DNA from: JBDHRG01 sp039807445
GTDB lineage: Bacteria > Pseudomonadota > Gammaproteobacteria > Competibacterales > Competibacteraceae
Direction of reading: 5' to 3'
Assembly: GCA_039807445.1 (NCBI GenBank)
Contig: JBDHRG010000006.1
Coordinates: 1-46,356, forward strand
DNA: 46,356 nucleotides
Part shown: positions 1 to 7,287 of the stretch, in pieces
Layout: each line of letters opens with the position of its first letter
Numbering within the stretch: position 1 is the stretch's first letter
Position numbers and translations under genes: made by a program
Notes under the pieces: generated by a model
Seen by the model: the letters and a program-made list of their open reading frames with translations, nothing else
The model's database searches: none
Told to the model about the DNA's origin: nothing

Positions 1-79
1 GCAGGAGGGGCTGCGCTTCGCGATCCGCGAGGGTGGCCGCACCGTCGGTGCCGGCGTCGTCGCCAAGATCATCGAGTGA
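1..79 (+). CDS. tuf: Elongation factor Tu, C-terminal end (partial)
   Basis: Reading in the second frame gives the last 25 residues of EF-Tu, including GLRFAIREGGRTVGAGVV and the terminal KIIE, then TGA at 77-79. This is the conserved C-terminal beta-barrel (domain 3) of the GTPase that carries aminoacyl-tRNA to the ribosome. The rest lies upstream of the window. Only 5 bases separate the stop from rpsJ, so the gene should be co-transcribed with the S10 operon. The tuf copy next to rpsJ is usually called tufA, but copy number cannot be judged here. Confidence 0.96.
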   Translation, partial: QEGLRFAIREGGRTVGAGVVAKIIE

Positions 80-84
80 GCGCC

Positions 85-396
85 ATGGCCAACCAGCGTA
101 TCCGTATCCGCCTGAAGGCTTTCGATCACCGCCTGATCGACCAGTCGGCGCGCGAGATCGTCGAGACCGCGCGCCGCACCGGCGCCCAGGTCCGCGGTCC
201 GATCCCGCTGCCGAGCAAGAACGAGATCTTCACCGTCCTGGTGTCGCCGCACGTCAACAAGGATGCGCGCGACCAATACGAGCTGCGGACTCACAAGCGT
301 CTGATGGACATCGTCGATCCGACCGACAAGACCGTCGATGCGCTGATGAAGCTCGATCTGGCCGCGGGTGTCGACGTTCAGATCAAACTGAACTAA
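85..396 (+). CDS. rpsJ: 30S ribosomal protein S10
   Basis: 103 residues, the normal length, beginning MANQRIRIRLKAFDHRLID. S10 sits in the head of the small subunit; with NusB it also forms the boxA-binding part of antitermination complexes. The ATG at 85 is preferred over an in-frame GTG at 76, which would add three residues and overlap tuf. Only 5 bases lie between the tuf stop and this start, so the usual long S10 leader cannot be present directly upstream. Confidence 0.98.
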   Translation: MANQRIRIRLKAFDHRLIDQSAREIVETARRTGAQVRGPIPLPSKNEIFTVLVSPHVNKDARDQYELRTHKRLMDIVDPTDKTVDALMKLDLAAGVDVQIKLN

Positions 397-412
397 AATC
401 GCGCGCCTTTGC

Positions 413-453
413 CGGGTGATGAGGGGTGTGCCATCCCTCCTCTCACCCGTTTT
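413..453 (+). terminator. Terminator-like hairpin between rpsJ and rplC
   Basis: Bases 413-419 (CGGGTGA) pair with 443-449 (TCACCCG). Inside, 421-428 (GAGGGGTG) pairs with 432-439 (CATCCCTC, one G-T pair) around a 3-base loop, and TTTT follows at 450-453. The shape is that of an intrinsic terminator or attenuator, in the 79-base rpsJ-rplC gap. The arms also step in 7-base units like the intergenic arrays further along. It cannot be a complete stop, since rplC and everything after it need transcription; conditional attenuation or partial termination is inferred. Confidence 0.6.
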
Positions 454-475
454 CGTTCGTCCAGGAGTATCCAAA

Positions 476-1120
476 ATGGCAATCGGACTTATCGGTCGCA
501 AGGCCGGCATGACCCGCGTCTTCACCGAAGACGGGGCATCCGTACCTGTGACCGTCATCGAGGTCGAGCCCAACCGCGTGACCCAGGTCAAGACCGTCGA
601 AACCGACGGCTACCGTGCACTGCAGGTGACCACTGGCACCCGCCGCGCTTCGCGCGTGACCAAGCCCCAGGCCGGTCACTACGCCAAGGCCGGCGTCGAA
701 GCCGGGCGCGGCCTATGGGAATTCCGCCTCGCCGAGGGCGAGGGCGCGGATCTGGGGGTCGGCGCCGAACTGAAGGTAGATCTGTTCACGAACGGCCAGA
801 AGGTCGACGTGACCGGCACCACGATCGGCAAGGGCTTCGCCGGCACGATCAAGCGCCACAATTTCGCCGGCCAGCGCAACACCCACGGCAACTCGCGTTC
901 GCACCGCGTGCCGGGCTCGATCGGTCAGAACCAGACCCCGGGCCGCGTGTTCAAGGGCAAGAAGATGGCCGGCCACATGGGCGCCGTGCGCCGCGTGACG
1001 CAAAACCTCGAAGTGGTCCGAGTCGACGCCGAACGCAACCTGCTGCTGGTCAAGGGCGCGGTTCCGGGCTCCAAGGGTGGCGACGTGATCGTCCGGGCCG
1101 CCGTCAAGGCCCGCGGCTGA
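476..1120 (+). CDS. rplC: 50S ribosomal protein L3
   Basis: 214 residues starting MAIGLIGRKAGMTRVF, with the conserved central stretch GTIKRHNFAGQRNTHGNSRS and the basic loop that reaches towards the peptidyl transferase centre. L3 is an early assembly protein of the large subunit, binding near the 3' end of 23S rRNA. The start chosen has CAGGAG about 7 bases upstream; an in-frame ATG at 416 would place 20 unrelated residues in front, inside the hairpin region. The gene lies 14 bases before rplD. Confidence 0.98.
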   Translation: MAIGLIGRKAGMTRVFTEDGASVPVTVIEVEPNRVTQVKTVETDGYRALQVTTGTRRASRVTKPQAGHYAKAGVEAGRGLWEFRLAEGEGADLGVGAELKVDLFTNGQKVDVTGTTIGKGFAGTIKRHNFAGQRNTHGNSRSHRVPGSIGQNQTPGRVFKGKKMAGHMGAVRRVTQNLEVVRVDAERNLLLVKGAVPGSKGGDVIVRAAVKARG

Positions 1121-1134
1121 TCGGGGGAGACACC

Positions 1135-1755
1135 ATGGAACTCGCAATCAAGAACGCCCACGGCCAGCCTTCCGGCAGCGTGGTGACGCTGGCCGACGAA
1201 ACCTTCGGCCGCGAATTCAACGAAGCTCTGGTGCACCAGATCGTCGTCGCCTACATGGCGGCCGGGCGCGCCGGCACCCGCAAACAGAAGACCCGCGCCG
1301 AGGTTTCGGGTGGCGGCATCAAGCCGTGGCGGCAGAAGGGCACCGGCCGCGCCCGCTCGGGTAGCAGCCGCAGCCCGCTGTGGCGCAGCGGCGGCGTGAC
1401 CTTCGCGGCGCGTCCGCAGGACCACTCGCAGAAGGTCAACAAGAAGATGTACCGCGCCGCGATGCGCTCGATCTTCTCCGAGCTGGTGCGCCAGGATCGC
1501 CTGATCGTGGTCGACGACCTGTCGGTTGCCGAGCCGAAGACCAAGACCATGGTCGCGCGGCTGAAGGATCTCGGTACCGACAGCGCGCTGTTCGTGTCGG
1601 AGGATCTGGATCTGAATCTGTACCTGGCTGCGCGCAATCTGCACCGGATCGACGTGCGCGATGTCGCCGGTCTCGATCCGGTCAGCCTGATCGGCTTCGA
1701 CAAGGTGGTGATCACCGTCGGTGCGCTCAAGCGGGTGGGGGAGTGGCTGGCATGA
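1135..1755 (+). CDS. rplD: 50S ribosomal protein L4
   Basis: 206 residues beginning MELAIKNAHG. The conserved extended loop is visible around residues 40-90 (RAGTRKQKTRAEVSGGG, then KPWRQKGTGRARSGS), which lines the peptide exit tunnel. In E. coli L4 also represses its own operon by transcription attenuation and translational control in the S10 leader. That leader position is absent in this window, so how L4 would act here is open. The TGA overlaps the rplW ATG (ATGA at 1752-1755), suggesting coupled translation. Confidence 0.98.
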   Translation: MELAIKNAHGQPSGSVVTLADETFGREFNEALVHQIVVAYMAAGRAGTRKQKTRAEVSGGGIKPWRQKGTGRARSGSSRSPLWRSGGVTFAARPQDHSQKVNKKMYRAAMRSIFSELVRQDRLIVVDDLSVAEPKTKTMVARLKDLGTDSALFVSEDLDLNLYLAARNLHRIDVRDVAGLDPVSLIGFDKVVITVGALKRVGEWLA

Positions 1756-2054
1756 ATCAGGAACGTTTGCTGAAGGTGCTGCTCGCCCCGCACGTCTCCG
1801 AGAAGGGGACTCGCGCGGCCGAGGTCGGCAACCAGGTCGTGTTCAAGGTTGCGACCGATGCGACCAAGCCCGAGATCAAGAGCGCAGTCGAGCTGCTGTT
1901 CAGCGTCAAGGTCAAGTCGGTGACCGTGTCCACGGTCAAGGGCAAGCGCAAGCGCTTCGGCGCCATGCAGGGCCGCCGCTCCGACTGGAAGAAGGCCTAC
2001 GTGTCGCTGGAAGCCGGTCAGGAGATCGACCTCCTCGGAGGCGAGGGCGCGTAA
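1752..2054 (+). CDS. rplW: 50S ribosomal protein L23
   Basis: 100 residues, MNQERLLKVLLAPHVSEKGT at the N-terminus, typical of L23. The protein surrounds the polypeptide tunnel exit and is the docking site for trigger factor and SRP. It overlaps rplD by 4 bases. The C-terminal half carries the basic segment GKRKRFGAMQGRRSDWKKAY that contacts domain III of 23S rRNA. Confidence 0.98.
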   Translation: MNQERLLKVLLAPHVSEKGTRAAEVGNQVVFKVATDATKPEIKSAVELLFSVKVKSVTVSTVKGKRKRFGAMQGRRSDWKKAYVSLEAGQEIDLLGGEGA

Positions 2055-2093
2055 GCGCGTCCGAGCCGCGAACAGAATCGAAGGTTAGCAACC

Positions 2094-2921
2094 ATGGCGA
2101 TTGTCAAGCTCAAGCCGACGTCCCCCGGTCGCCGCTTCGTGGTCAAGGTCGTGACCCCGGGGCTGCACAAGGGTGCGCCGTACGCCCCGCTGCTCGAGAA
2201 GAAGAGCAAGCGCGGTGGCCGCAACAACACCGGTCGTATCACCACCCGCCACCAGGGTGGCGGCCACAAGCAGCACTACCGTCTGGTGGACTTCAAGCGT
2301 GCCAAGGACAACATCCCGGCGCGCGTGGAGCGCATCGAGTACGATCCGAACCGCAGCGCGCACATCGCGCTGGTGGTGTATGCCGACGGCGAGCGCCGCT
2401 ACATCATCGCCCCGCGCGGCTTGGTTGCCGGTGCCGTGATCGCGTCGGGCCCGGCTGCACCGATCAAGGTCGGCAACGCCCTGCCGCTGCGCAACATCCC
2501 GGTTGGCTCGACCGTACACTGCGTCGAGATGCGCCCGGGCAAGGGTGCCCAGCTGGCCCGCTCGGCCGGCACCGGCGTACAGCTGGTCGCGCGCGAAGGC
2601 ACCTATGCCACGCTGCGCCTGCGCTCGGGCGAAATACGCAAGGTCCACGTCGACTGCAAGGCCACGGTCGGCGAAGTCGGCAACGAGGAGCACAACCTGC
2701 GCTCGCTCGGCAAGGCCGGTGCGAAGCGCTGGCGCGGCGTGCGTCCGACCGTGCGCGGTGTGGCGATGAACCCGGTCGACCACCCGCACGGTGGCGGCGA
2801 AGGTCGTACCTCCGGTGGCCGTCATCCGGTCACGCCGTGGGGTGTGCCGACCAAGGGCTACAAGACCCGTGCCAACAAGCGCACCGACGGCTTCATCGTC
2901 CGCCGTCGCAACGCGAAGTAA
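2094..2921 (+). CDS. rplB: 50S ribosomal protein L2
   Basis: 275 residues, normal for L2. The N-terminal OB-like domain is followed by the SH3-like domain and the C-terminal signature MNPVDHPHGGGEGRTSGGR, containing the histidine implicated in peptidyl transferase function and subunit association. The start ATG is preceded by GAAGG. A 39-base gap separates it from rplW, and rpsS follows 17 bases after the stop. Confidence 0.99.
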   Translation: MAIVKLKPTSPGRRFVVKVVTPGLHKGAPYAPLLEKKSKRGGRNNTGRITTRHQGGGHKQHYRLVDFKRAKDNIPARVERIEYDPNRSAHIALVVYADGERRYIIAPRGLVAGAVIASGPAAPIKVGNALPLRNIPVGSTVHCVEMRPGKGAQLARSAGTGVQLVAREGTYATLRLRSGEIRKVHVDCKATVGEVGNEEHNLRSLGKAGAKRWRGVRPTVRGVAMNPVDHPHGGGEGRTSGGRHPVTPWGVPTKGYKTRANKRTDGFIVRRRNAK

Positions 2922-2938
2922 TTTAGGGGAACCGAACC

Positions 2939-3211
2939 GTGCCACGTTCCATTAAGAAGGGGCCGTTCGTCGACCTCCACTTGGCGAAGAAGGTGGAGCA
3001 GGCGCTCGCCGCCAGCAGCAAGAAGCCGATCAAGACCTGGTCACGCCGCTCGATGATCCTGCCCGACATGATCGGCCTGACGATCGCCGTGCACAACGGC
3101 CGTCAGCACGTCCCGGTGCTGGTCACCGAAAACATGATCGGCCACAAGCTCGGCGAGTTCGCCGCGACCCGTACCTACAAAGGTCACGCGGCCGACAAGA
3201 AGTCCCGCTAA
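2939..3211 (+). CDS. rpsS: 30S ribosomal protein S19
   Basis: 90 residues beginning with a GTG codon, read as MPRSIKKGPFVDLHLAKKV. S19 forms a heterodimer with S13 in the head of the 30S subunit and contacts the A-site finger. AGGGG lies upstream of the GTG. The stop is followed almost at once by AAGGAGG, an unusually strong ribosome-binding site for rplV. Confidence 0.98.
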   Translation: MPRSIKKGPFVDLHLAKKVEQALAASSKKPIKTWSRRSMILPDMIGLTIAVHNGRQHVPVLVTENMIGHKLGEFAATRTYKGHAADKKSR

Positions 3212-3222
3212 GGAGGTCGATC

Positions 3223-3555
3223 ATGCAGGCTTACGCCAAATTGAAGTCCGCGCGCATCTCGGCGCAGAAGGCCCGCCTGGTCGCGGACCTGGTGCGCGGC
3301 ATGCCGGTCGGCCGTGCACTGCAGGTCCTGACCTTCTCGAACAAGAAGGCTGCAGGACTGGTCAAGGGGGTGCTCGAATCGGCGATCGCCAACGCCGAGC
3401 ACAACGAGGGCGCCGACGTCGACGAGCTGAAGATCCAGGCGATCTGCGTCGACGAGGGGCCGCAGCTCAAGCGCATGCACGCGCGCGCCAAGGGTCGTGG
3501 CAACCGCATCGTCAAGCGTACCAGTCACATCACCGTGACGGTCGCCGAGAAGTAA
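3223..3555 (+). CDS. rplV: 50S ribosomal protein L22
   Basis: 110 residues starting MQAYAKLKSARISAQKARLV, with the long beta-hairpin near residues 80-100 (RMHARAKGRGNRIVKRTSH) that reaches into the exit tunnel; changes in that loop are known to give macrolide resistance. It is preceded by AAGGAGG at 3210-3216, close to the ideal anti-Shine-Dalgarno match. Confidence 0.98.
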   Translation: MQAYAKLKSARISAQKARLVADLVRGMPVGRALQVLTFSNKKAAGLVKGVLESAIANAEHNEGADVDELKIQAICVDEGPQLKRMHARAKGRGNRIVKRTSHITVTVAEK

Positions 3556-3571
3556 GTAGGGGTACGACGCA

Positions 3572-4243
3572 ATGGGTCACAAGGTTCATCCTACTGGCAT
3601 TCGTCTCGGCATCGCCACCGACTGGAGCTCGAAGTGGTATGCGGATTCGAAGGCCTTCGCCGGCGTTCTGGAGCAGGATCTGCGCGTGCGCGCGTTCCTG
3701 AAGAAGAAACTGGCGCACGCCTCGGTCAGCCGCATCCAGATCGAGCGCCCGGCGCGCAGCGCGCACATCACGATCCACACCGCCCGTCCGGGCGTGGTGA
3801 TCGGCAAGAAGGGCGAAGACATCGAGGCGCTGCGCAAGGAAATCTCGACGATGATGGCAGTGCCGGTGCATGTCAACATCGAAGAGATCCGCAAACCCGA
3901 GCTCGACGCGCAGCTGGTCGCCGAAGGCGTCGCCCAGCAGCTCGAACGCCGCATCATGTTCCGCCGCGCGATGCGCCGCGCGGTAACTAATGCTATGCGT
4001 CTGGGCGCCCAAGGCATTAAGATACACGTTTCCGGTCGCCTCAACGGCGCGGAGATCGCTCGCAGCGAGTGGTATCGCGAAGGCCGCGTGCCCCTGCACA
4101 CCCTGCGTGCCGACATCGACTACGGCTTCGCCGAGGCGCAGACCACGTACGGCGTGATCGGCATCAAGGTGTGGGTGTTCAAGGGCGAAGTGTTCGGTGT
4201 CGAACGACAGGGCGACAAGCCCGAGAAGGCGTCCGCCAGCTGA
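3572..4243 (+). CDS. rpsC: 30S ribosomal protein S3
   Basis: 223 residues starting MGHKVHPTGIRLGIATDW. It has an N-terminal KH type II domain with the RPGVVIGKKGEDIE loop around residues 70-85 and the C-terminal S3 domain. S3 lines the mRNA entry tunnel and is part of the ribosomal helicase activity. A 79-base gap follows before rplP, unusual for these two genes, and it holds a terminator-like hairpin. Confidence 0.98.
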   Translation: MGHKVHPTGIRLGIATDWSSKWYADSKAFAGVLEQDLRVRAFLKKKLAHASVSRIQIERPARSAHITIHTARPGVVIGKKGEDIEALRKEISTMMAVPVHVNIEEIRKPELDAQLVAEGVAQQLERRIMFRRAMRRAVTNAMRLGAQGIKIHVSGRLNGAEIARSEWYREGRVPLHTLRADIDYGFAEAQTTYGVIGIKVWVFKGEVFGVERQGDKPEKASAS

Positions 4244-4268
4244 CTTGCCTTTGGAACCCGATCGTTAC

Positions 4269-4302
4269 GGAGCTCCGCGTCCAGGCGCGGAGTTCCTTTT
4301 TT
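4269..4302 (+). terminator. Intrinsic terminator-like hairpin between rpsC and rplP
   Basis: Bases 4269-4279 (GGAGCTCCGCG) pair along all 11 positions with 4286-4296 (CGCGGAGTTCC, one G-T pair) around a 6-base loop, and six T residues follow at 4297-4302. By form this is a textbook rho-independent terminator. It lies inside an operon whose later genes are essential, so it is inferred to be an attenuator or a leaky terminator that lowers expression of rplP and onward, or to be balanced by an unseen promoter. No clear promoter was found in the remaining 20 bases before rplP. Confidence 0.75.
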
Positions 4303-4322
4303 ACTGATTTCAGGGGTCAGTG

Positions 4323-4736
4323 ATGTTACAGCCCAAGAGAACGAAGTTCCGCAAGATGCGCAAGGGGCGCAACCGCGGGCTCGCGACCACCGGCAACAAG
4401 GTCAGCTTCGGCGAGTTCGGCCTGAAGAGCGTCGGTCGCGCCCGCATCACCGCACGCCAGATCGAGGCCGCACGCCGTGCGATCAGCCGCCACGTCAAGC
4501 GTGGCGGCAAGATCTGGATACGTGTGTTCCCGGACGTGCCGATCACCAAGAAGCCGCTCGAAGTGCGCATGGGCAGCGGCAAGGGCAGTGTCGAGTACTG
4601 GGTGGCCAAGATCCAGCCCGGCCGCGTGCTGTACGAAATCGAAGGCGTGTCGGAAGAGGTCGCGCGTGCGGCGTTCCGCCTGGCCGCTGCCAAGCTGCCG
4701 ATACAGACCGTGTTCGTTTCTCGGACGGTGATGTGA
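4323..4736 (+). CDS. rplP: 50S ribosomal protein L16
   Basis: 137 residues starting MLQPKRTKFRKMRKGRNRG. L16 organises the A-site region of the large subunit and is a late assembly protein. The ATG at 4323 is preferred over the adjoining GTG at 4320 because it gives the family's standard N-terminus. AGGGG lies 6-10 bases upstream. The TGA overlaps the rpmC ATG by one base (TGATG). Confidence 0.98.
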   Translation: MLQPKRTKFRKMRKGRNRGLATTGNKVSFGEFGLKSVGRARITARQIEAARRAISRHVKRGGKIWIRVFPDVPITKKPLEVRMGSGKGSVEYWVAKIQPGRVLYEIEGVSEEVARAAFRLAAAKLPIQTVFVSRTVM

Positions 4737-4930
4737 TGAAGGCCACTGATCTGCGCGCCAAGAGCGTCGAAGAGCTGAAGCAGGAGCTGCTGGCCCTGCT
4801 TCGGGAACAGTTCAATCTCCGCATGCAGCGTGCCACCGGGCAGCTGGGCAAGCCGCACCTGTTCAAGCAGGGGCGACGCAACATCGCCCGCGTCAAGACC
4901 GTCCTCGCTGAGAAGGCAGGTGCCGCATGA
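4736..4930 (+). CDS. rpmC: 50S ribosomal protein L29
   Basis: 64 residues, MKATDLRAKSVEELKQELL, all helical as expected for L29, which sits by the tunnel exit next to L23. The start shares a base with the rplP stop, and the stop overlaps the rpsQ start (ATGA at 4927-4930), so translation of the three genes is probably coupled. Confidence 0.97.
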   Translation: MKATDLRAKSVEELKQELLALLREQFNLRMQRATGQLGKPHLFKQGRRNIARVKTVLAEKAGAA

Positions 4931-5187
4931 CTGAGCAGACCCAGGTTTCGCGGACCCTCACCGGGCGCGTGTCCAGCACCAAGATGGACAAGACCATCAC
5001 CGTGGTGATCGAGCGCCTGGTCAAGCATCCGATCTATGGCAAGTACGTCCGCCGCACGACCAAGCTGCACGCGCACGACGAGCAGAACCAGTGCCGCGAA
5101 GGCGACATCGTCACCATCGAGCAGTGCCGTCCGCTGTCGAAGACGAAGTCGTGGCGTCTGGTCAGCGTGGTCACGCCGGCGGAATGA
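4927..5187 (+). CDS. rpsQ: 30S ribosomal protein S17
   Basis: 86 residues with an OB-fold sequence: TGRVSSTKMDKTITVVIERL, then HPIYGKYVRRT. S17 is a primary binder of 16S rRNA at the body of the small subunit. It overlaps rpmC by four bases. The last gene of the S10 operon in most proteobacteria; rplN follows after 29 bases without a terminator. Confidence 0.98.
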   Translation: MTEQTQVSRTLTGRVSSTKMDKTITVVIERLVKHPIYGKYVRRTTKLHAHDEQNQCREGDIVTIEQCRPLSKTKSWRLVSVVTPAE

Positions 5188-5216
5188 TCCGGTAATTCGG
5201 ACTTTAGGAACCAGCC

Positions 5217-5585
5217 ATGATTCAGATGCAAACGAATCTGGACGTCGCCGACAACAGCGGCGCCCGTCGCCTGATGTGCATCAAGGTGCTCGGCGGCTCG
5301 CACCGCCGCTACGCCCACGTCGGCGACATCATCAAGGTCAGCGTCAAGGAAGCGATTCCGCGCGGCAAGGTCAAGAAGGGCGACGTCTATAACGCCGTCG
5401 TCGTCCGTACCCGCAAGGGGGTGCGCCGCGCCGACGGTTCGGTGATCCGCTTCGATGGCAATGCCGCCGTGCTGCTGAACAACAAGCTCGAGCCGATCGG
5501 TACCCGCATCTTCGGACCGGTCACGCGCGAGCTTCGCGGCGAGCGCTTCATGAAGATCATTTCCCTGGCCCCCGAAGTGCTCTGA
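5217..5585 (+). CDS. rplN: 50S ribosomal protein L14
   Basis: 122 residues starting MIQMQTNLDVADNSGARRLM, the standard L14 opening. It is the first gene of the spc group in E. coli order. L14 lies at the subunit interface and binds the silencing factor RsfS in families that have it. The gap to rpsQ (29 bases) shows neither terminator nor obvious promoter, so read-through from the S10 group is likely. Confidence 0.98.
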   Translation: MIQMQTNLDVADNSGARRLMCIKVLGGSHRRYAHVGDIIKVSVKEAIPRGKVKKGDVYNAVVVRTRKGVRRADGSVIRFDGNAAVLLNNKLEPIGTRIFGPVTRELRGERFMKIISLAPEVL

Positions 5586-5602
5586 ACGGGGAGGGTGGAG
5601 CG

Positions 5603-5917
5603 ATGAACCGAATCAAGAAGGGTGACGAAGTCGTCGTCACGACCGGCAAGGACAAGGGGCGCACCGGCAAGGTGTTGCGCGTCGATGGCGAGCGCGTGTT
5701 CGTCGAGGGCGTCAATCTGGTCAAGAAGCACCAGAAGCCGAACCCGGCCCGTGGCATGGCCGGCGGCATCGTCGAGCGCGAGGCCTCGGTCCATGTCTCG
5801 AACGTGGCGCTGTTCAATCCGGTGACCAAGAGGGCCGATCGTGTGGGCTTCCGCATCCTCGAAGACGGCCGCAAGGTGCGCTTTTTCAAGTCCAACAACG
5901 AAGTTGTGGACGTCTGA
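5603..5917 (+). CDS. rplX: 50S ribosomal protein L24
   Basis: 104 residues, with the N-terminal KOW motif (KKGDEVVVTTGKDKGRTGKV, about residues 4-23) that identifies L24, an initiator of large-subunit assembly. GGAGGG is present upstream of the ATG. rplE begins 10 bases after the stop. Confidence 0.98.
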   Translation: MNRIKKGDEVVVTTGKDKGRTGKVLRVDGERVFVEGVNLVKKHQKPNPARGMAGGIVEREASVHVSNVALFNPVTKRADRVGFRILEDGRKVRFFKSNNEVVDV

Positions 5918-5927
5918 GGTTTGAGCG

Positions 5928-6467
5928 ATGGCGAGACTGCATGACCACTATCGCGACGTCGTGGTGAAGAGGCTCATCGAGCGCTTCGGCTACAAGAACG
6001 TCATGGAAGTGCCGAAGATCACCAAGATCACGCTGAACATGGGCGTGGGTGAAGCGGTCGGCGACAAGAAGGTGATCGAGCACGCGGTCGGCGACATGAC
6101 CGCGATCGCGGGCCAGAAGCCGATCGTGACGCTGGCGCGCAAGTCGGTCGCGGGCTTCAAGATCCGCGAAGGCTGGCCGATCGGCTGCAAGGTCACCTTG
6201 CGCCGCGAGCGCATGTACGAGTTCCTGGACCGTCTGGTCAGCATCGCGATGCCCCGCATCCGCGATTTCCGCGGCATCAACGGCCGTTCGTTCGATGGCC
6301 GCGGCAACTTCAGCTTCGGTCTGAGGGAGCAGATCGTGTTCCCCGAGATCGACTACGATCGCGTCGACGCGCTGCGTGGCATGGACATCACCATCACCAC
6401 CAACGCGCGCACCGACGAGGAAGGCCGGGCGCTGCTCGAAGCGTTCAACTTCCCGTTCCGCAACTGA
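5928..6467 (+). CDS. rplE: 50S ribosomal protein L5
   Basis: 179 residues beginning MARLHDHYRDVVVKRLIERF, with the conserved KITLNMGVGEAVGDKK and GRGNFSFGLREQIVFPEID segments. L5 binds 5S rRNA and contacts the P-site tRNA. In E. coli the S8 repressor site overlaps the start of this gene; a matching S8-binding fold was not tested here. Confidence 0.98.
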   Translation: MARLHDHYRDVVVKRLIERFGYKNVMEVPKITKITLNMGVGEAVGDKKVIEHAVGDMTAIAGQKPIVTLARKSVAGFKIREGWPIGCKVTLRRERMYEFLDRLVSIAMPRIRDFRGINGRSFDGRGNFSFGLREQIVFPEIDYDRVDALRGMDITITTNARTDEEGRALLEAFNFPFRN

Positions 6468-6480
6468 GGGAGTCCGCTTC

Positions 6481-6780
6481 ATGGCGAAGCTGTCGATGAT
6501 CAACCGCGAGGCCAAGCGAGCCCGCCTGGTGAAGAAGTACGCGGCCAAGCGCGCGGAGCTGAAGGAAGCCATCCGCAAGGGTGACGACGAAGCCCGCTGG
6601 AACGCCGTCAAGGCGCTGCAGGCCCTGCCGCGCGACGCGAGCCCCAGCCGCCAGCGTAACCGCTGCCGCCTGACCGGCCGCCCGCACGGCTTCTATCGCA
6701 AGTTCGGCCTGGCGCGCAACAAACTGCGCGAAGCCGCGATGCGGGGCGACATCCCCGGTCTGCGCAAGGCCAGCTGGTAG
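6481..6780 (+). CDS. rpsN: 30S ribosomal protein S14 (zinc-free type)
   Basis: 99 residues beginning MAKLSMINREAKRARLVKKY, in the long zinc-independent form: the usual CxxC pairs are absent and the conserved SRQRNRCRLTGRPHGFYRKF segment carries one cysteine. S14 sits in the head of the 30S subunit. An in-frame upstream ATG at 6376 is inside rplE and is rejected. A 96-base gap follows before rpsH, long for this cluster, with no clear hairpin or promoter. Confidence 0.97.
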   Translation: MAKLSMINREAKRARLVKKYAAKRAELKEAIRKGDDEARWNAVKALQALPRDASPSRQRNRCRLTGRPHGFYRKFGLARNKLREAAMRGDIPGLRKASW

Positions 6781-6876
6781 GCAATCCGATTTCGCTTCAT
6801 CCCCAGTCTTAAGTCGAGGGGTTCCGCCGGGAAGACCTTGGGGCCCTGACACTGACCACTTCGGAGTTCATCAGAA

Positions 6877-7272
6877 ATGAGTATGACCGACCCCATCGCG
6901 GACCTGCTGACGCGGATCCGCAACGGCCAGGCGGCCGGCAAGGCGCAGGTGTCGATGCCCGCCTCGAAGGTGAAGGCCGAGATCGTGCGCGTCCTGCAGG
7001 AAGAAGGCTACATCGGCGCCTACAGCGTCGAGTCGCAGGACGACAAGCCTACGCTGAACGTGACCCTGAAGTACTTCCAGGGCCGCCCGGTGATCGAGAC
7101 CATCCAGCGCGTCAGCCGTCCGGGTCTGCGCGTGTTCCGGGGCCGCGATGAACTCCCGAAGGTGCTCGGTGGGCTCGGCATCGCCATCGTCTCCACGTCC
7201 CGCGGCATCATGACCGATCGCGCCGCGCGCGCCGCCGGCCATGGCGGCGAAGTCCTCTGCATCGTCGCCTGA
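6877..7272 (+). CDS. rpsH: 30S ribosomal protein S8
   Basis: 131 residues, MSMTDPIADLLTRIRNGQAA at the start and the C-terminal STSRGIMTDRAARAAGHGGE signature. S8 binds helix 21 of 16S rRNA and in E. coli represses the spc operon by binding a mimic of that helix. TCGGAG lies 11-6 bases before the ATG. Confidence 0.98.
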   Translation: MSMTDPIADLLTRIRNGQAAGKAQVSMPASKVKAEIVRVLQEEGYIGAYSVESQDDKPTLNVTLKYFQGRPVIETIQRVSRPGLRVFRGRDELPKVLGGLGIAIVSTSRGIMTDRAARAAGHGGEVLCIVA

Positions 7273-7287
7273 TAGGGAGGGAGACCG

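Noticed and set aside
443..3528. Long open frames on the minus strand and in other frames across the ribosomal genes
   Set aside because: High GC content makes stop codons rare; these frames have no family match and lie fully over unmistakable ribosomal genes.
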